A DNA stretch of 64,000 nucleotides from Elymus sibiricus. Taxonomy: Eukaryota > Streptophyta > Magnoliopsida > Poales > Poaceae. Positions 10,998 through 23,416 of this stretch are shown here, one piece after another. Each line of letters opens with the position of its first letter. The stretch's first letter is position 1. The DNA lies in assembly GCA_039707655.1 (NCBI GenBank), contig CM077676.1, forward strand, positions 433,729,379 through 433,793,378. The letters run 5' to 3'. The position numbers and the translations under genes are program-made. The notes below the pieces were generated by a model. The model was not told the DNA's origin. It did not search any database and worked only from the letters and a program-made list of their open reading frames with translations.

Positions 10998-11490
10998 TAT
11001 TTGGCGGTAGTACCGCTCGGCTCCACGGTAGTACCGCTTAGGCGATACTTCCGCTGTGAGCTACCGCAGCTTCTACCGCCTACGGTGAGGCAGTGTGCAA
11101 CTTTCTGTTGCCGATTTTTATTAAACGAAAGTAGTGCGGTAGTAGAGCGGTAGTACCGCTTAGTGCGGTACTTCTGCCCTCCACCACCGTTGCTACTACC
11201 GCGTATATTTGAGGTGGTGTTTTTGTCTCTGTTGCTTGTTTGTAATTAGCGGTAGTAGAGCAGTAGTTGGGCGGTAGTACCGCTTGATGCGGTACTGCCG
11301 CTCCAGTACCGCTCCACTACTTCGTTTCTTTTGTTCTGCGAACTTTAGCGGTAGTACCGCTTGGATGGACGGTAGTACCGCTTCGTGCGGCACTACCGCT
11401 CCAGTATTTATGTACTCGCTTACAACAGACAGGAACTACCGCCTAAGCGGTAGTACCGCTCTCCAGAGCGGTAGTACCTCTTGAGCACGG
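10998..11490. repeat. Cluster of AGCGGTAGTACCGCT palindromes in D LTR
   Basis: The 15-base word agcggtagtaccgct has arms AGCGGTA and TACCGCT around one central base. It or close variants occur about ten times here, for example near 11001, 11144, 11269, 11348, 11371 and 11447, with further half-sites such as gtgcggtac and gtagagcgg. The copies are irregularly spaced, so this is a dispersed cluster and not a simple tandem array. It lies upstream of the likely LTR promoter. A protein-binding or RNA-folding role is inference only. Confidence 0.75.
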
Positions 11491-12079
11491 GCTGTGTGCA
11501 TAACGGTTGGATTCATGGGGGACCTATTTAAGGGGCATTCTTCCCCAATGGTTCACCACCTGTTTTTGGCTTGCTTTAGAACACTTCTCTCTCCTCCATT
11601 GTTGACTCTCTCAAGCTTGCCTATCTCTCAATCCCTCCAATGATTGTTGCTAGTTCTTGAGGGAAAAGAGAGAGGAGATCCAGATCTACGTTTCCACCAA
11701 TCACTTTCTCCTCTATGTGAGGGGAACCCCTTGGATCTAGATCTTGGAGTTCTTTGTGTTCTCTTCTTTGTTCTTCCTCTCATATTCCTCCATAGCTTTT
11801 GTTGTTGTGGTGGGATTTGGGAGTGACGGACTTGGGCACTCCGTGTGCCCTTGCCATTGCATTTGGTGCATCGGTTTGAGTTCCCCACGGTGATACGTGG
11901 AAGGGAAGTTTGAGTAGCTTATTACTCTTGGGTGCTTGGTACCCTAGAGCTTGTTCCTCTTGGGTGCTTGGGCACCCTAGACGGTTGGTGGTGTCGCGGA
12001 GCTCAATCATTGTGGTGGAAAGCTCCGGGACAAGCGTCGGGGTCTCCAATTAAGTTGTGGAGATTGCCCCGAGCAATTT

Positions 12080-12190
12080 GTACGGGTTTCGATGACCGCC
12101 CCCAAGGGTTGCCAATTGTACGGGTTCGGTGACCGCCCCCAAGGGTCGCCATTTGTACGGGTTCGGTGACCTCCCTCAAGGGTCCCTTAG
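12080..12190 (+). repeat. Tandem repeat, 3 x about 38 bp
   Basis: Units start at 12080, 12118 and 12155, each beginning gtacgggtt and containing gaccgcccccaagggt (the third diverged). The array is part of the D LTR. Confidence 0.75.
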
Positions 12191-12271
12191 TGGAATCACG
12201 ACATCTTGCATTGTGCGAGGGCGTGAGGAGATTACGGTGGCCCTAGTGGCATTTTGGGGAGCATTGTGCCT

Positions 12272-13789
12272 TGATGACCCACAAGTATAGGGGATCAATC
12301 GTAGTCCTTTCGATAAGTAAGAGTGTCGAACCCAACGAGGAGCAGAAGGAAATGACAAGCGGTTTTTAGCAAGGTGTTTTCTGCAAGCACTGAAATTATC
12401 GGTAACGAGTAGTTTGATAGCAAGATAATTTGTAACAAGTGACAAGTAACAATAGTAATAAAGGGTGCAGCAAGTTGGCCCAATCCTTTTTGTAGCAAAG
12501 GACAAGCCGGAACAATCTCTTATAGTAAGTAAAGCGTTCTCGAGGACACATGGGAATTTCATCTAGTCACTTTCATCATGTTTGTTTGATTCGCGTTCGC
12601 TACTTTAATAATTTGATATGTGGGTGGACCGGTGCTTGGGTGCTGCCCTTACTTGGACAAACCTCCCACTTATGATTACCCCCTCTCGCAAGCATCCGCA
12701 ACTAGGAAAGAAGAATTAAGATAACTCTAACCATAGCATTAAACATATGGATCCAAATCAGCCCCTTACGGAATAGCGCAAAAACTAGGGTTTAAGCTTC
12801 TGTCACTCTAGCAACCCATCATCTAATTACTACTCCACAATGCATTCCCTTAGGCCCGAAGATGGTGAAGTGTCATGTAGTCGACGTTCACATAACACCA
12901 CTAAGGGAATCAACAACATACATATCATCAAAATATTGAACGAATACCAAGTTCACATGATTACTTATGACAAGACTTCTCCCATGTCCTCAAGAACAAA
13001 AGTAACTACTCACAAAACATAACCATGTCCAAGATCAGAGAGGTATTGAATAGCATAATAGATCTGAACATATAATCTTCCACCAAATAAACCAACTAGC
13101 ATCAACTACAAGATGTAATCAACACTACTAGCAACCCACAGGTACCAATCTGAGGCTTTGAGACAAAGATTGAATACAAGAGATGAACTAGGGTTTGAGA
13201 TGAGATGGTGCCGGTGAAGATGTTGATGAAGATTAGTCCTCCCACGATGAGAGGATCGCTGGTGATGTCGATGGCGACGATTTCCCCCTACCGGAGGGAA
13301 GTATCCCCGGCAGAATCTCTCCGCCGGAGAGCAAAAGTGCTCCTACCCAAGTTCCGCCTTGAGACGGTGGCGCACCGTACCAAAAGCCTTCTCTATATTT
13401 TTTAGGTCAAATGCACTTATATACCAGAAAATGGGGGCCAGAAGTGGGCCATGCCTCCACGAGGTACCAGGGCGCGCCTGGGGGGGGGTGGCGCGCCCTG
13501 GTGCCTCGTTGGCGCCTGGGTGGCCCCCTCTGGTACTTTTTGCTTCCAATATTTTTTATATATTCCAAAATAATTCTCCATAAAATTTCAGCTCATTTGG
13601 AGATGTGTAGAATAGGTATCTTGACAGAGCTTTTTCAGGTCCAGAATTTCAGCTGCCGGCAATCTCCCTCCTTGTGTGAATCTTGCATATTAAGAGAGAA
13701 AAGTCATTAGAATTGCTCCACAAAGTGTTATATTGATTAAAAACACTATAAATAACAGTAGTAAAACATGATGCAAAATGGACGTATCA
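12272..13789 (-). repeat. C 3' LTR
   Basis: 1518 bp. A TATA-like box (minus TATATAA) lies at 13418-13424. The GC-rich palindrome ggtaccagggcgcgcc...ggcgcgccctggtgcc lies at 13463-13505. The right edge adjoins the polypurine tract at 13790. Confidence 0.88.
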
Positions 13790-13800
13790 ACTCCCCCAAG
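13790..13800 (-). other. Polypurine tract of C
   Basis: Minus-strand CTTGGGGGAGT sits immediately before the 3' LTR, as expected for plus-strand priming. Confidence 0.7.
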
Positions 13801-15339
13801 CTTAGACGTCGCTTGTCCTCAAGCGAAAGCCGATATCGATAATCATGTCCACATGTTTAGAGAGAGAGAGGTGTCGATAAAAACAAAATACGGACATAGA
13901 AGCATCATGATCATTATTATAACAGCAATATTTATTATCATAAACTTCTCATAAGCAAGTAACAATTCATCACTACAATGGAGTATAAGGCATAAACTTT
14001 CTTGAAAACTAACAAACTATGTTCTCAGTCAAAAATGCAATTGCAATTCATCATATTTTCAGGAAGGGTCTCATGTAGGAGCTATTTAGCAAGTCCACAT
14101 ACTCAACCATCATTTAGTCTTTTATGATTGCTAACACTCACAACATATATATGGAGCAAAAGTTTCAGCCAGACACATAGAAAGATAGGGGCTTGTGAAT
14201 TTGCCTCCCAACTGATTCACCTCAAGGGTGATGTCAACAATAATAAATCATGATCACCCATATCCAAATGGATATATGTGCCTAGATCTTTCCCCACCAC
14301 ATGATGCTTGCAAAAGAGAAAGATAAAAACGAAGTAGAGGAGAATATTATTGACTCTTGCATAAAAAGTAAATACATAAAAGTAAAGGATAGGCCCTTCA
14401 CAGAGGGAAGCAGAGGTTGTCATGCGCTTTTTGTTTTTGGATGCAAGAGCTATTAATGCAAAGGAACATCACTTTATATTGCCCCTTGTGATAGCAACCT
14501 TTATTATGCAGTCTATCGCGTTTATTTCTTTACCATCACAAGTTCGTACAAAGATTATTTCCCTTACAATAAAAGTTCAGACATATTTAGAAGCAATTTT
14601 TATTGCTTTTTGCACCGATGACAACTTACTTGAAGGATCTTATTCAATCCATAGGTAGATATAGTGGACTCTCATGACATGAAACTGGGTTTAAGGGTTT
14701 TGGATGCACAAGTAGTATCTCTACTTGGTGCGAATTTTTGGCTAGCAAAGATATTGGGAAGCACCACATGTTGGAGGATCTATAACAATATAACTTCTCT
14801 GTGAATATGAACAAACATAACTCATTACGTTGTCTTCCTTGTCCAACGTCAACAATTTGACATAAAATACTTGATGGGGGCTCACAATCATAAAAGATCT
14901 CGAAGATAGTATGTTTGCATGTGAATCTTCTCTTCCCTTATTAATTCTTTCATGAATTGCATCATTGACTAATACTATGTTTGTTAACTTCCAATAAATT
15001 TTACCACTTATACTTTTCTTTATGTAATGTCATTACTTTCCATAAGATTAGCATATGATCTTTTTCATTATTTTCATTGCTAGAATTGGAACATGAAAGT
15101 AAAGAAGCAAAAACTCAAACTACTCTTTATTATATAATTCTCAACTCGATTACATAGATAGATAGATCATGATGCTAACACTCGAAAATAGATCATACTA
15201 AACTTTTATTCAACTAGATCACGAAATAACTAAGGATTGAGCTAAGATAGGTGAAGATGGTAAAAGTGATGGCGATACGATACCGGGGCACCTCCCCCAA
15301 GCTTGGCACAAGCCAAGGGGAGTGCCCATACCCGTGTGC
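13801..15339 (-). other. C 3' non-coding internal region
   Basis: About 1.5 kb between the small downstream frame and the 3' LTR. It is AT-rich with no convincing coding frame on either strand. Athila-lineage elements often have an env-like gene or a long untranslated stretch here; I see no env-like sequence. Confidence 0.5.
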
Positions 15340-15744
15340 TCAAGTTCCTTTCTTTGGTGATGGTGGTGATGGTGGGGTGAGCTTGTCCAGCTTACATTTG
15401 AGGATGAAGTTTTCCTCCCTTAAATCATCGACTTCTTGTTCAAGCTTCAATACCTTTTTACATAGTGCCTCCTTGCTTTCCTGCAGAAAACGGGACGGGA
15501 TAAATTGGATCTTAGACTTGTTTACTGTGTTTGGGAGGCTCAATTTCTTGAACTCCACATGCATATCTCCAGGTTGAGGTAGAGGGGCATCGTCTTCATC
15601 TGAGCTCGCGTCTTCCGTCTCCTTTATGTTGGCATCTTGCTCCTCCTCCTCGGACCATCCATAGGGGTATATATCCCCATAGATCTTTGGATTTGCAACA
15701 TAGTGTGATACAAAGCTTTCTCCATCCGAGTCCTGAGACGACAT
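15340..15744 (-). CDS. Small acidic coiled-coil protein downstream of C pol
   Basis: 134 codons from ATG at 15742-15744 to a stop at 15340, same strand as gag-pol. The N-terminal half is very acidic (GWSEEEEQDANIKETEDASS, then DEDD). The C-terminal 45 residues form a heptad-like helix (KKVLKLEQEVDDLREENFIL) ending in PPSPPSPKKGT. There is no signal peptide or membrane segment, so it is not env-like. The frame is intact. I do not know its function; a sense-strand accessory protein of the retrotransposon is the simplest reading. An upstream in-frame extension exists but crosses the GC-rich palindrome and looks non-coding. Confidence 0.5.
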   Translation of the reverse strand: MSSQDSDGESFVSHYVANPKIYGDIYPYGWSEEEEQDANIKETEDASSDEDDAPLPQPGDMHVEFKKLSLPNTVNKSKIQFIPSRFLQESKEALCKKVLKLEQEVDDLREENFILKCKLDKLTPPSPPSPKKGT

Positions 15745-15904
15745 GCTTTCGGATCTATCAGAAAAATAGCACGAAACAAGAACAGAAGAGATTTCTATGA
15801 TACGGTGGTCAAAACATCTGGAAGTATATATAAGGATTTTTATCTTGCAAAACAAGTAATCCAGAAGAAAAATGGAGTCAGGAAGGCTCACGTGGGGCCC
15901 ACGA

Positions 15905-15944
15905 GGTACCAGGGCGCGCCAGGGGGGTGGCGCGCCCTGGTGCC
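15905..15944. repeat. GC-rich palindrome shared with C LTRs
   Basis: ggtaccagggcgcgcc and ggcgcgccctggtgcc flank a G-rich loop. The same structure recurs in both C LTRs at 13463-13505 and 31907-31946. Confidence 0.8.
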
Positions 15945-16080
15945 TGCTCGTGGGCACCAGGTGGGTCCCCCCGGCTCTTTCTTATTTTTTGTATTTTTCT
16001 AAATATTCCAAAAGTCATAGAAACTATATTTATGGAATTTTTGGAGTCAGTTTACTTGCTGTATCACATACCTCTTCCAT

Positions 16081-18762
16081 TTAGGGTTCTGGAGTGTTCC
16101 GGAAGGTCTCTCTTATGTATTCCTCCGGTGTAATTGTCTCAATAATATTAGTTTCAACATTAATAGGGGTACCTGAAATATAGTGCTTAATTCTTTGCCA
16201 ATTCACCACTCTCGGATTAGTGCCTTCGGAATTATTTATTTTGATGGCTCCGGAGCGATAAACTTCTTCGATGATATCCGGTCCTTCCCATTTAGAGAGA
16301 AGTTTTCCTGCAAAGAATCTCAAACGAGAATTGTATAATAGAACTTGCTCACCTACTTTAAATTCCCGTTTTTGAATTCTTCTATCATGCCATCTTTTAA
16401 CTTTTTCTTTAAACAATTTGGCATTTTCATAAGCTTGGGTTCTCCATTCATCTAATGAGCTAATATCAAATAACCTCTTTTCACCGGCAAGTTTGAAATC
16501 ATAATTGAGTTCTTTAATTGCCCAATATGCTTTATGTTCTAACTCAAGAGGTAAATGACATGCTTTTCCATAAACCATTTTATAAGGAGACATACCCATG
16601 GGATTTTTATAAGCAGTTCTATAAGCCCATAATGCATCATCAAGTTTCTTAGACCAATTCTTTCTAGATCTATTAACGGTTTTTTGCAAAATTAACTTTA
16701 TTTCTCTATTGCTCAATTCTACTTGACCACTATTTTGAGGGTGATAAGGAGATGCAATTCTATGGTTGACATCATATTTAGCGAGCAATTTACGGAATGC
16801 ACCATGAATAAAATGTGAACCACCATCAGTCATTAAATATCTAGGAACTCCAAACCTCGGGAAAATAACTTCTTTAAGCATTTTAATAGAAGTGTTATGA
16901 TCAGCACTACTAGATGGAATAGCTTCTACCCACTTAGTAACGTAATCAACAGCAACTAAAATATGAGTATACCCATTGGATTTAGGAAAAGGTCCCATAT
17001 AATCAAATCCCCAAACATCAAATGGTTCAACAGCAAGTGAATAATTCATAGACATTTCCTGACGTCTACCAACATTACCAATTCTTTGACATTCATCACA
17101 AGATAGGACAAACTTACGAGCATCCTTGAAAAGAGTAGGCCAATAAAAACCAGATTGTAATACCTTGTGTGCAGTTCTGTCTCCCGCATGGTGTCCTCCG
17201 TAAGCTTCGGAGTGACACTTCCGTAGGATTTGTTCCTGTTCATGCTCAGGTATACAACGTCTAATAATACCATCTACTCCTTTATAAAGATGTGGGTCAT
17301 CCCAGAAATAATGTCTTAAATCAAAGAAGAACTTTTTCTTTTGTTGGTATGTGAAACTAGGTGGTATATATTTAGCAACAATGTAATTAGCATAGTCTGC
17401 ATACCAAGGAGTATTACAATAAGCATTTATGATAGCTAATTGCACATCAGGAAAATCATCATTAATAGGTAATGGGTCATGAAGAACATTTTCTATTCTA
17501 GACAAATTATCTGCTACGGGATTCTCAGTTCCCTTTCTATCAATAATATGCAAGTCAAATTCTTGTAGCAATAAAACCCACCTAATGAGTCTAGGTTTAG
17601 CATCTTTCTTTTCCATAAGATATTTAATGGCAACATGATCGGTGTGAACAGTTACTTTATAATCAACTATATAAGATCTGAATTTATCACACGCAAACAC
17701 AACTCCTAGAAATTCTTTTTCAGTAGTGGCGTAATTTCTTTGGGCACTGTATAGAGTTTTACTAGCATAATGGATAACATTTAATTTCTTATCAACTCTT
17801 TGTCCTAGAACAGCACCAACAGCATAATCACTAGCATCGCACATAATTTCAAAAGGCAAGTTCCAGTCAGGTGGTTGAACAATAGGTTCAGTGGTTAAGG
17901 CTTTCTTAAGTGTTTCAAAGGCTTCTAGACAATCGTCATCAAAAACAAATGGAACGTCTTTTTGCAAAACATTGGTAAGAGGCCTAGAAATTTTAGAGAA
18001 ATCTTTAATAAATCTCCTATAGAAACCAGCTTGACCAAGGAAACTTCTTATACCTTTAATATCTTTAGGACATGGCATTTTCTCAATAGCGTCAACCTTA
18101 GCTTTATCAACTTCAATGCCTCTTTCAGAAATTTTATGCCCCAAGACAATGCCTTCATTCACCATAAAATGGCACTTCTCCCAATTCAAAACAAGATTAG
18201 TTTCTTCACATCTCTGCAAAACTCGATCAAGGTTGCTTAAGCAATCATCAAAAGAAGTTCCGTAAACGGAAAAATCATCCATGAACACCTCAACAATCTT
18301 TTCACAAAAGTCAGAGAATATAGCAGTCATACATCTTTGAAAGGTAGCGGGTCCATTGCATAAACCAAAAGGCATACGTCTATAAGCATAGGTTCCAAAA
18401 GGGCAAGTGAAGGTGGTTTTCTCTTGATCGCGTTGTGATACGGGTATTTGATAAAAACCAGAATAACCGTCTAGGAAACAAAAGTGTGTATGCTTAGACA
18501 ATCTTTCTAACATTTGATCAATAAAAGGTAAGGGGTAATGATCTTTCCTAGTAGCTTTGTTTAATTTTCTAAAATCAATTACCATCCTATAACCAGTTAC
18601 AATTCTTTGTGGAATGAGTTCATTTTTATCATTTGGAACAATGGTAATACCTCCCTTCTTAGGGACACAATGAACGGGACTTACCCATCTACTATCAGCT
18701 ATGGGACAGATTATACCTGCTTCCAGAAGTTTTAATATTTCGGTTCTTACCACCTCTTTCAT
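16081..18762 (-). pseudogene. C RT - RNase H - integrase (Athila lineage)
   Basis: An 893-residue frame. Order: RT with [11 protein letters not shown] near residue 60, [13 protein letters not shown] near 130 and catalytic FMDDFSVYG near 160; RNase H with [18 protein letters not shown] near 310 and HTDH near 375; integrase with a zinc-binding H...H...CDEC region near 520-565, FDYMGPF near 590, TDGGSHF near 655 and [12 protein letters not shown] near 690. The catalytic residues I can check look present. It synthesises and inserts the element's DNA when intact. A single in-frame TGA (18778-18780) separates it from the protease frame, where related elements would be expected to have an amino acid. 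The C-terminus has no chromodomain. Confidence 0.85.
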
Positions 18763-18777
18763 CTTAGGATTTAATCG

Positions 18778-19822
18778 TCATTGGTGGTCGACAACTGGTT
18801 TAGCATCAGGCTCCATATTAATCTTGTGCTGACATAGAGTGGGACTAATGCCCTTAAGATCATCAAGAGTATATCCAATAGCAGCTCGGTGCTTCCTTAG
18901 AGTTTTTAGTAACCTCTTTTCTTCATGCGCTGAAAGGTTAGCACTAATAATAACAGGATATATCGTCTTTTCATCAAGATAAGCATATTTCAATGTATCA
19001 GGCAATTGCTTCAATTCAAACACAGGATCACCTTTAGGTGGAGGAGGGCCTCCAAGAGTTTGAACAGGAAAATTGTGTTTAAGGATAGGTCGTTGATCAA
19101 AGAACATCTTATCTATTTCATTTCTTTCATTCAGATGCATATCGTTTTCGTGGTCTAGCAAATATTGTTCCAACGGATCAGTAGGAGGTACGACAATAGA
19201 AGCAAGACCAATAATTTCATCTTTACTAGGCAATTCTTTATCATGAGGTTGTCTACGAAACTTAGAGAAATTAAACTCATGAGACATACCACCAAAATTA
19301 ACGCTAACAGTTTCTTTAGCGCAATCAATCTTGGCATTAACAGTGTTCAAGAAAGGTCTACCAAATATAATGGGACAAAAATCATCTTGTGGAGAACCAA
19401 GGACTAGAAAATCAGTAGGGTATTTTATTTTTCCACACAAGACTTCAACATCTCTAACAATCCCAAGTGGTGTAATGGTATCCCTGTTTGCAAGCTTAAT
19501 AGTAACATCAATGTCTTCTATTTCAACAGGTGCAATATCATGCATAATTTCTTGATATAAGGTAAACGTAATAGCATTCACACTAGCACCCAAATCACAT
19601 AAGCCATGATAACAATGATCTCCTATTTTAACAGAGACAACAGGCATGCCCATAATGGGTCTGTTTTTATCTTTAGGATCAGGTTTAGCAATTATAGCTG
19701 CTTCATCGCAGAGGTAAATAACATGCCCATCAATATTATCAACCAAGAGATCTTTAACCATAGCAACATTAGGTTCAACTTTAATTTGTTCAGAGGGTCT
19801 AGGTGCTCTAATATGACTTTTG
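18778..19822 (-). pseudogene. C protease and RT N-terminus
   Basis: The frame holds a retropepsin-like domain with DLGASVNAI as the catalytic D-x-G-like motif, followed by FGRPFLNT. A linker then runs into the start of RT (HRAAIGYTLDDLKGISP). It ends at a premature TGA at 18778-18780 and continues in the same frame from 18777. At its upstream end, the frame is interrupted by element A at 19823-19827 and picks up again at 29632. The open frame also extends artificially into the A LTR. Confidence 0.75.
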
Positions 19823-19827
19823 GTAAC

Positions 19828-20319
19828 TGTCGGTGTAAAAACTGGCAGACCTTGGGGTAGGGGGTCCCGAGCTGCGGATCTCGGATCGATGGTAACAGAG
19901 ACAAAGGGAGACAATGTTTTACCCAGGTTCGGGCCCTCTTGATGGAGGTAAAACCCTACATCCTGCTTCTGTTTATATTAATGGAGGTGTATCGAGTACA
20001 GAGTTGATCTACCTTGAGATCGTAGTATGTGTCTAACTACTATAGCTAGGTGTTCGATGTTTGCTGATCTCCCCTACGGGCTAAACCCTATGGCTTATAT
20101 ACACGCCAGGGAGGGTATCTAAGGTTACAAGGTCGGTATCTTGGAGTAAGGCGGCTGGAATAATCTTGGAGTACACTGCAAGTCTTCGGTAGAGGCAGTC
20201 TTGATCACGTCTCCCATGTGCGACTTCCGGAGTCCATCTTGATCACGTACGGGGGCATACCGGCCCATCCTAAGAGACAGGCCGGCTAGGTTGGCACCCC
20301 CCAATCTAGAACACCGTCA
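19828..20319 (-). repeat. A 3' LTR
   Basis: 492 bp, tgtcggtgtaaaaac...acaccgtca on the plus strand, with a minus-strand TATATAA at 20095-20101. It adjoins the polypurine tract at 20320. The antisense gene reads away from this LTR, so the LTR lies about 320 bp upstream of its ATG. Confidence 0.92.
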
Positions 20320-20331
20320 GTAGCCCCTGAA
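20320..20331 (-). other. Polypurine tract of A
   Basis: Minus-strand TTCAGGGGCTAC abuts the 3' LTR. The identical tract is found at 43760-43771 in element B. Confidence 0.65.
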
Positions 20332-20637
20332 CTAGTCTTCGATGCCGAGGTCGACGGCCTACACTTCCCGGAGTCTTGGCTCGATAGACAAGTTCCCATG
20401 CTTTATTCCCCGACCAAATTTAAAGACTTCGGTCAACCCTTAGAATTCCGTTGGGGCCCGATTTCAGATTTCGAGAATCGTGCGGCCTAGACGGCTGAGC
20501 CTCCTTTATGGAGAAAACATCAAAACGTCCGCCCCCTCTGCCCTTATTTACCAGACGCGTAACCCCTGCTAGTGACTGTTCACTTTTGCCACCACAGCAA
20601 AAATTCTCCTCCCCTCCCCGGCTCAAGAACCCGAACA

Positions 20638-23416
20638 ATGGCGAGTGGCGAAGGATCGTCAAAGCGTCCTCATGGCCCTGATAGTGGAGACTGGGGGAGC
20701 TATTCCGTCGCGCGCCTCCAATTGGAGCGCTTGGCGACGCAAGGGTACCTGCCTGATGCGGATCTAGCCGCTACCCGTCCTGGACTGACGTCCATTGATG
20801 GTCAAGCCCATGCCGAAAATTTCCCCACGCCACGAGGAGATGAGCGGGTATGTTTCGTGCCTTTCTTCCTTCGCGGCTTAGGGTTCCCAATACACCCCTT
20901 CCTCCGTGGTCTGCTGGACTTTTACGGGCTGCAATTACACCACCTCTCCCCGAATTTGATACTGCATATTGTGGGGTTTGTTGCGCTCTGCGAGTTACAT
21001 CTCGGCTGTAAAGCACACTTCGGATTGTGGCGGAAGTATTTCTGTGTCGTGCCCTGCTCTTCGGCAGACAAGCTATTCAAGGTTGGAGGAGCCGAAGTAT
21101 GCCGAATTGACAAGACCAACTACCCAACAGGGACACCTCGGGAGGAAACCGATTACTGGCCTTCCGAGTGGTTTTACATCACCGACGTCCTGTTGTATGA
21201 GCCTGTCCGGCCAGGCCTTCCGCACTTCTCATTGGACCCACCGCGGAAGCGTTACAGCTGGAGGCCGCTGAGTTCGACTCAAGAGGAGGACAAAGCCGTG
21301 ACTAGGCTAGCAGCCTAGGTGAAGTCCCTATCAAGCGCTGGCCTGACCATCATTGACGTGATGGCGGTTGCTCTATACCAAAGAATCCAGCCTCTCCGGC
21401 AGCGTCAGCACTTATTGTGCGATTACAATGGGTCCGAAGACGCCTCTCGGTCCATCAAAGGGGCTTTTATGGACCAAATGACCCTCGGAGCCGTACTAGC
21501 CAGCATATACCAAGGGTCGGCCGAGGAGTTTGCCAAGCGCCGGTTCCAAGACGGGTTGTCATACTACAACCCTGCTGACATAGTAAGTGTTTACTTCGGG
21601 CTTTATACATTTTACCTCGGGGATCCTCAACATTAATCCGTTTCACATCGGTTAAACAGAGGTGGAGGCGTTGGCTGGAAGGAGTAAGCAGTCCGGCCCC
21701 CGAGCCGGAGTTGCACAGCCGCGCCGAAGACCCTCTTCATCACGAGGACGAAGATCTAGGATTGATTTATGACGGTAGGAGTTTCTTCCTGGAGAGCCTT
21801 GATGGCTCGAAAGTAGCGGTCGTCCTTGACATGCCGGGGACGAGGCCAGCCTCATCGGTAACTCTCCCTTCCTCTAAACGAAAGAGAGTCCCTCGTCCCC
21901 CTGTCTCCAGTCTTCTGAATCCTCCTCCAAAGGGGCGGCGCTCCCAACGCCTACGCAGAGCAGTAGTTCCACCGGAAAGGGCCCAGCCAGAAGCGCCAGC
22001 AGCTCCGGTCGAGGGCATGGGAACAGGTGAAAGTGCTCCATCTGTCACTAGGTATTTCCTAGGTCGATATTTTCAGAAAAGACACTTTGGATTCTAACAT
22101 CCTTAATTGTTTGCAGACAGCCTCCATCCGCTAATGTACATGTGGAGGCCGAGAAAAGCCCGTCTCCGCCCAAGGAAACAGAGGTCCGAAACACTACAAG
22201 GGTGGACCCCAGATGCACCCAGCCCGAAGACTCGGCAACGTCGGCCACTCCGTCTGAAATCCAATGTGCCGCGAATTATCGTCGGCGAAAGGCTTCTTTA
22301 AACAATCCGGCGTTTTCGGACAGGGAGCTTAATGCGCTCTGCGCGGTAGACGCGTACCTCGGGGCGACCCGAGGTGCCTTTGATGAGGCGCTGGATATCC
22401 TGTCGCAAGGGCTGCGGGTAAGGTCTTTAAAAGACAAGTATAACTACCGAGTATGGTAGTAGCCCCTAAGGCTTGATAAGAGCCCCTGGGGTCGTATCAA
22501 GACTTGAATGTTAACCCGCAAACTTTGCTATAACAGGAGGCTCGCTTAAGGAACGAGCAATTGACCTCGGCTTTAGACCAAACAAGGGGACAGCTTGACG
22601 CGGCGTTAACCGAGGTGTTGCAGGTGAAGAAATTCACCAGAGAGGCGCACGGTAAGTGCGTGTTTATTGAAGTATATAAGTAATATCCGAAGAGTAGAGC
22701 TGACGCCAGGATTGCTTGTAGCAGCGGAAGCCCTGGGCCATCTCGAAAGAGACCTAAAGCAGGCCCGCGACGATCTGGCGTATGCTGAAGCGCAATGCCA
22801 GGCGAATCAACAGGTGGTTACTCAGAGAGCGGGTAGCGTGAATACGCTTAGGGCTGAGAATGCCCGCCAAGCCCAGGAGATTGAGAGCTTAAAGGCTCGC
22901 CTAGCTATTGCGGAAGCAAAGAATCGACGCACGGACGACATGATTTATGGTAAGTTATAAGTCGCGTCAGACATGTGTTATTCGGTTAATCCGAAAGATT
23001 TATCATGCGAAATGTTATTGATGACAGCTAGCTTGACTGGTCTTCCTCCGGAGTCTCGGGGCTCGTCGTCCAAAGACATGAGCATCCGTTTATCCGCGGT
23101 GCACGAAGGAACGCGGCAAGCGATGAAGGACGTTCACCAGGCTTTATGGCCCGAGGTGGTACTAGTTCCCGAGGACATGGCCGTGCTGGCCGAACAGTTA
23201 AAGAGAGCACGGCGCCGGATCCAAGCGTGGAAAGTGTCATCTTGTCGAGAAGGGGCGAGGGAGGCCTGGGCCATGGTGAAGACCCACTATACCGGTCTGA
23301 AGACGACGGAAGAAATCCCTACCAGTCTAGCATATGACAGTGTAATGCCTGCGGCACGCCTCTCGCAAAAGGATTGTTCGTTAGACATCCTAATAGACGG
23401 GCTCGACCGTGCATGA
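20638..23416 (+). pseudogene. Antisense six-exon gene of element A
   Basis: Opposite in direction to gag-pol. The model has exons 20638-21582, 21660-22051, 22117-22417, 22537-22651, 22722-22949 and 23028-23416. All introns are GT-AG and all codon phases agree (0, 2, 0, 1, 1), giving about 789 residues. Exon 1 resembles the plant 'putative gypsy-type transposon' family (Transposase_28-like: PIHPFLRGLLDFYGLQLHHL, then WRKYFCVV). Exon 2 is basic and proline-rich (SSKRKRVPRPP). Exons 4-6 are predicted helical or coiled coil (ALGHLERDLKQARDDLAYAE; LAEQLKRARRRIQAW). One stop (TAG, 21316-21318) breaks exon 1 where copy B has Lys. Antisense genes are known in Tat-lineage elements such as Grande; their function is not established. 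Confidence in the exon structure is high, because copy B has the same junctions. Confidence 0.75.

Larger units (their letters stand above)
9797..12271 (+). repeat. D 5' LTR, left part
   Basis: The LTR begins tgcccccatgtttggttttg, and the sequence resembles LTRs of Triticeae SIRE/Maximus-like Copia elements. It is cut at 12271 by element C (the duplicated tgcct is at 12267-12271) and resumes at 32235. Total reconstructed length is about 2.8 kb. It holds the palindrome cluster at 10998-11490, a TATA-like ctatttaagg at 11524, and three tandem 37-38-bp units at 12080-12190. Confidence 0.7.

Noticed and set aside
15340..15957. Env-like gene in element C
   Set aside because: No signal peptide, no membrane segment and no cysteine-rich ectodomain; only an acidic and coiled-coil protein.
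19823..19914. N-terminal extension of the C protease frame into MSPFVSVTIDPRSA
   Set aside because: These codons lie in the LTR of element A, not in C. The same peptide appears at each A/B LTR that is followed by an open frame (29221, 44177).
20572..20637. Earlier ATG for the antisense gene
   Set aside because: The region is diverged between A and B. The ATG at 20638/43453 starts the conserved sequence MASGEGSSKRPHG.
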